Source of the DNA: Serratia liquefaciens | GTDB lineage: Bacteria > Pseudomonadota > Gammaproteobacteria > Enterobacterales > Enterobacteriaceae | DNA: 64,000 nt | Direction: 5' to 3' | Assembly: GCF_027594825.1 (NCBI RefSeq) | Contig: NZ_CP088930.1 | Coordinates: 3,719,019-3,783,018, forward strand | Part shown: positions 62,114 through 64,000 of the stretch, piece by piece | Position numbering within the stretch: position 1 is the stretch's first letter | Layout of the letters: every line of letters starts with the position of its first letter | Translations under genes and position numbers: made by a program | The notes under the pieces: model-generated | What the model was told of the DNA's origin: nothing | The model's database searches: none | Seen by the model: the letters and a program-made list of their open reading frames with translations, nothing else

Positions 62114-63544
62114 GTGGACTATCTACCTATATTTGCCGACCTGAAACAACGCCCGGTGTTGGTCGTTGGCGGCGGCGAAGTGGCTGCGCGCAAAGTGGAT
62201 CTTCTCCTGCGCGCCGGGGCTGAAATACGGATAGTTGCGCAGTCACTCTCACCCATACTCGAAGAACTGCGTCAGCAGGGGCGCATCCGCTGGCAGGGGC
62301 AGGCTTTTGCCGCTCAGCAACTGGATGAGGTGTTTCTGGTGATCGCCGCAACCGACGACAGCGCGCTGAATGCAGAAGTCTTTGCCGAAGCGGATAAACG
62401 TCGGGTGCTGGCCAACGTGGTCGACGATCAGCCGCGCTGCTCGTTCATCTTTCCGTCGATTATCGATCGTTCCCCGCTGGTGGTTGCCGTCTCTTCCAGC
62501 GGCCAGGCGCCGGTGCTGGCACGTATGCTGCGTGAAAAGCTCGAAGCTTTGTTGCCCGCCAGTCTGGGGCAGATGGCTGAGGTGGCTGGACGCTGGCGCG
62601 GCCAGGTAAAACAGCGACTGAATGCCATCGGCGAACGTCGTCGTTTTTGGGAAAAAACATTCGGCGGACGTTTTGCCACGCTGGTGGCTAATGGCCAGTC
62701 CGCCCAGGCCGAGCGGCAGTTGGAGCAGGATTTACAGCAGTTTGCCCTGGGCGGTGAAGGTACCCAGGGGGAAATTGCGCTGGTGGGCGCCGGGCCTGGC
62801 GACGTGGGGTTATTAACCCTGCGCGGGCTGCAGGTGATGCAGCAGGCTGACGTGGTGCTGTATGACCATCTGGTCAGCGATGAAATTCTGGATCTGGTAC
62901 GTCGCGATGCCGAACGCATCTGCGTGGGAAAACGAGCAGGAGCACACTCGGTGATCCAGGAAGAAACCAACCGTCTGTTGGTGGAACTGGCGCAGCAGGG
63001 TAAGCGCGTGGTGCGATTGAAAGGCGGAGATCCCTTTATCTTTGGCCGCGGCGGCGAAGAGCTGCAGGTGGCCGCCGCCGCGGGCATTCCGTTCCAGGTG
63101 GTGCCTGGCGTCACCGCGGCGGCCGGAGCAACGGCCTATGCCGGCATTCCGCTGACGCACCGCGATCATGCGCAGAGCGTGACTTTTATTACCGGCCACT
63201 GCCGTCCTGACGGCGACGGGCTGGACTGGGCAGACTTGGCGCGAGCGCGTCAGACTCTGGCTATCTACATGGGCACCATGAAGGCGGCGGACATCAGCCA
63301 GCGCCTGATAGCCCACGGCCGCGCGCCCACGACGCCGGTGGCGGTGATCAGCCGCGGCACGCGTGCGGATCAGCTGGTGCAAACCGGCACGCTGCAACAG
63401 CTTGAAAAATTGGCTCAACAGGCACCTTTGCCGGCGCTGCTGGTGATCGGCGAAGTGGTGGAGCTGCATCATCAAATTGCCTGGTTTGGGCATCAACCGC
63501 AGACGGAAGGGGCCTCTCGCCCCGCCGTCGTGAATTTGGCTTAA
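62114..63544 (+). CDS. cysG: Sirohaem synthase CysG
   Basis: Trifunctional: uroporphyrinogen III methylation, precorrin-2 oxidation and iron chelation to sirohaem, the cofactor of CysI. The N-terminal NAD-binding domain shows GGGEVAARK at 19-27, and the [11 protein letters not shown] segment carries the chelatase/dehydrogenase region. The C-terminal methyltransferase domain begins near 215 ([12 protein letters not shown]) and includes [13 protein letters not shown]. Start is GTG at 62114, as in E. coli. 476 residues, with a longer C-terminal tail. It precedes cysD by 9 bp, so here it is part of the sulfate activation operon. Confidence 0.95.
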   Translation: MDYLPIFADLKQRPVLVVGGGEVAARKVDLLLRAGAEIRIVAQSLSPILEELRQQGRIRWQGQAFAAQQLDEVFLVIAATDDSALNAEVFAEADKRRVLANVVDDQPRCSFIFPSIIDRSPLVVAVSSSGQAPVLARMLREKLEALLPASLGQMAEVAGRWRGQVKQRLNAIGERRRFWEKTFGGRFATLVANGQSAQAERQLEQDLQQFALGGEGTQGEIALVGAGPGDVGLLTLRGLQVMQQADVVLYDHLVSDEILDLVRRDAERICVGKRAGAHSVIQEETNRLLVELAQQGKRVVRLKGGDPFIFGRGGEELQVAAAAGIPFQVVPGVTAAAGATAYAGIPLTHRDHAQSVTFITGHCRPDGDGLDWADLARARQTLAIYMGTMKAADISQRLIAHGRAPTTPVAVISRGTRADQLVQTGTLQQLEKLAQQAPLPALLVIGEVVELHHQIAWFGHQPQTEGASRPAVVNLA

Positions 63545-63553
63545 GGATCTGTT

Positions 63554-64000
63554 ATGGACGAAAAACGACTCACTCATTTGCGGCAATTGGAGGCGGAGAG
63601 TATCCATATCATCCGTGAAGTCGCCGCTGAATTCGGCAACCCGGTGATGCTCTATTCCATCGGTAAAGACTCTTCCGTGATGCTGCACCTGGCGCGTAAG
63701 GCATTTTACCCGGGTACGCTGCCGTTCCCGTTGCTGCATGTGGATACCGGTTGGAAATTCCGTGAAATGTACGAATTCCGCGATCGCACTGCAAAAGAGT
63801 ACGGGTTTGAACTGCTGATCCACAAAAACCCGGAAGGTGTGGCGATGGGCATCAACCCGTTCGTTCACGGCAGCGCCAAGCATACCGATATCATGAAAAC
63901 TGAAGGCCTGAAGCAGGCGCTTAACAAATACGGTTTTGATGCCGCCTTTGGCGGTGCTCGCCGTGACGAAGAGAAGTCACGCGCCAAAGAGCGTATCTAT
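63554..64000 (+). CDS. cysD: Sulfate adenylyltransferase subunit 2 CysD, N-terminal part
   Basis: Small catalytic subunit of ATP sulfurylase, which forms APS from ATP and sulfate together with the GTPase CysN. The PP-loop SIGKDSS is at residues 35-41, and the frame stays open to the right edge (149 codons visible of about 302). Later motifs [16 protein letters not shown] match the family. The start ATG at 63554 follows cysG by 9 bp; cysN and cysC are expected outside the window. Confidence 0.96.
   Translation, partial: MDEKRLTHLRQLEAESIHIIREVAAEFGNPVMLYSIGKDSSVMLHLARKAFYPGTLPFPLLHVDTGWKFREMYEFRDRTAKEYGFELLIHKNPEGVAMGINPFVHGSAKHTDIMKTEGLKQALNKYGFDAAFGGARRDEEKSRAKERIY

Overview
The window is a chromosomal stretch of a gamma-proteobacterium of the Enterobacterales, most probably a Serratia species. 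Protein sequences and gene order follow the Escherichia coli/Yersinia pattern closely (secA-mutT-yacG-zapD-coaE-guaC-hofCB-ppdD-nadC-ampDE; hemL-clcA-erpA-yadS-btuF-mtnN-dgt-degP-cdaR; barA-rlmD-relA-mazG-pyrG-eno; queE-queD-cysJIH-iap). The genus call is inference, resting on the near-identity of the core proteins, the moderately high GC content and the type of dispersed repeats. No rRNA, tRNA, insertion sequence, prophage or CRISPR array was seen.

Layout. 1-20.5 kb is core: the end of secA, nucleotide and cofactor genes, an orphan type IV pilus set (hofC, hofB, ppdD), murein recycling (ampDE), haem, chloride and iron-sulfur genes, B12 uptake, and degP behind a sigma-E type promoter. 19.4-28.3 kb is a complete D-galactarate/D-glucarate locus: regulator cdaR, garD, and the divergent series gudP-gudD-garL-garR-garK. 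28.3-40 kb is core again (barA, rlmD, relA, mazG, pyrG, eno). It contains one lineage-specific gene between mazG and pyrG, for a predicted exported aspartic protease with two DTG motifs. mazEF is absent between relA and mazG.

40-54 kb is an accessory block sitting where E. coli-type genomes place eno close to queE. It holds (a) a three-gene set: a sulfide:quinone-reductase-like flavoprotein, a DUF1641-type protein and a methionine gamma-lyase; (b) a seven-gene histidine-utilisation operon hutU-hutH-hutT-hutX-hutW-hutV plus a second histidase-like gene; (c) an aromatic-acid type MFS transporter. The second histidase-like protein is the most unusual object in the window. The Ala-Ser-Gly tripeptide that forms the MIO electrophile of this enzyme family is cleanly missing and two further active-site residues differ, while the rest of the fold is kept.

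54-64 kb is queuosine genes (queE, queD) and assimilatory sulfate reduction (cysJIH, then cysG-cysD running off the right end). iap and one small membrane protein gene lie between cysH and cysG. The iap-cysH interval that carries CRISPR-Cas in E. coli K-12 is empty here.

Two families of short palindromic repeats are dispersed in intergenic DNA. One has a 125-bp copy in the leader of cysJ and a shortened copy before guaC. The other, built on GTAGGGG-type hairpins, has copies after relA and after the MFS gene and a half copy after guaC. Functionally the right half links sulfur uptake and reduction (cys) with methionine-sulfur breakdown (methionine gamma-lyase and the sulfide-reductase-like protein), and the gar/gud and hut loci add two carbon/nitrogen scavenging routes.
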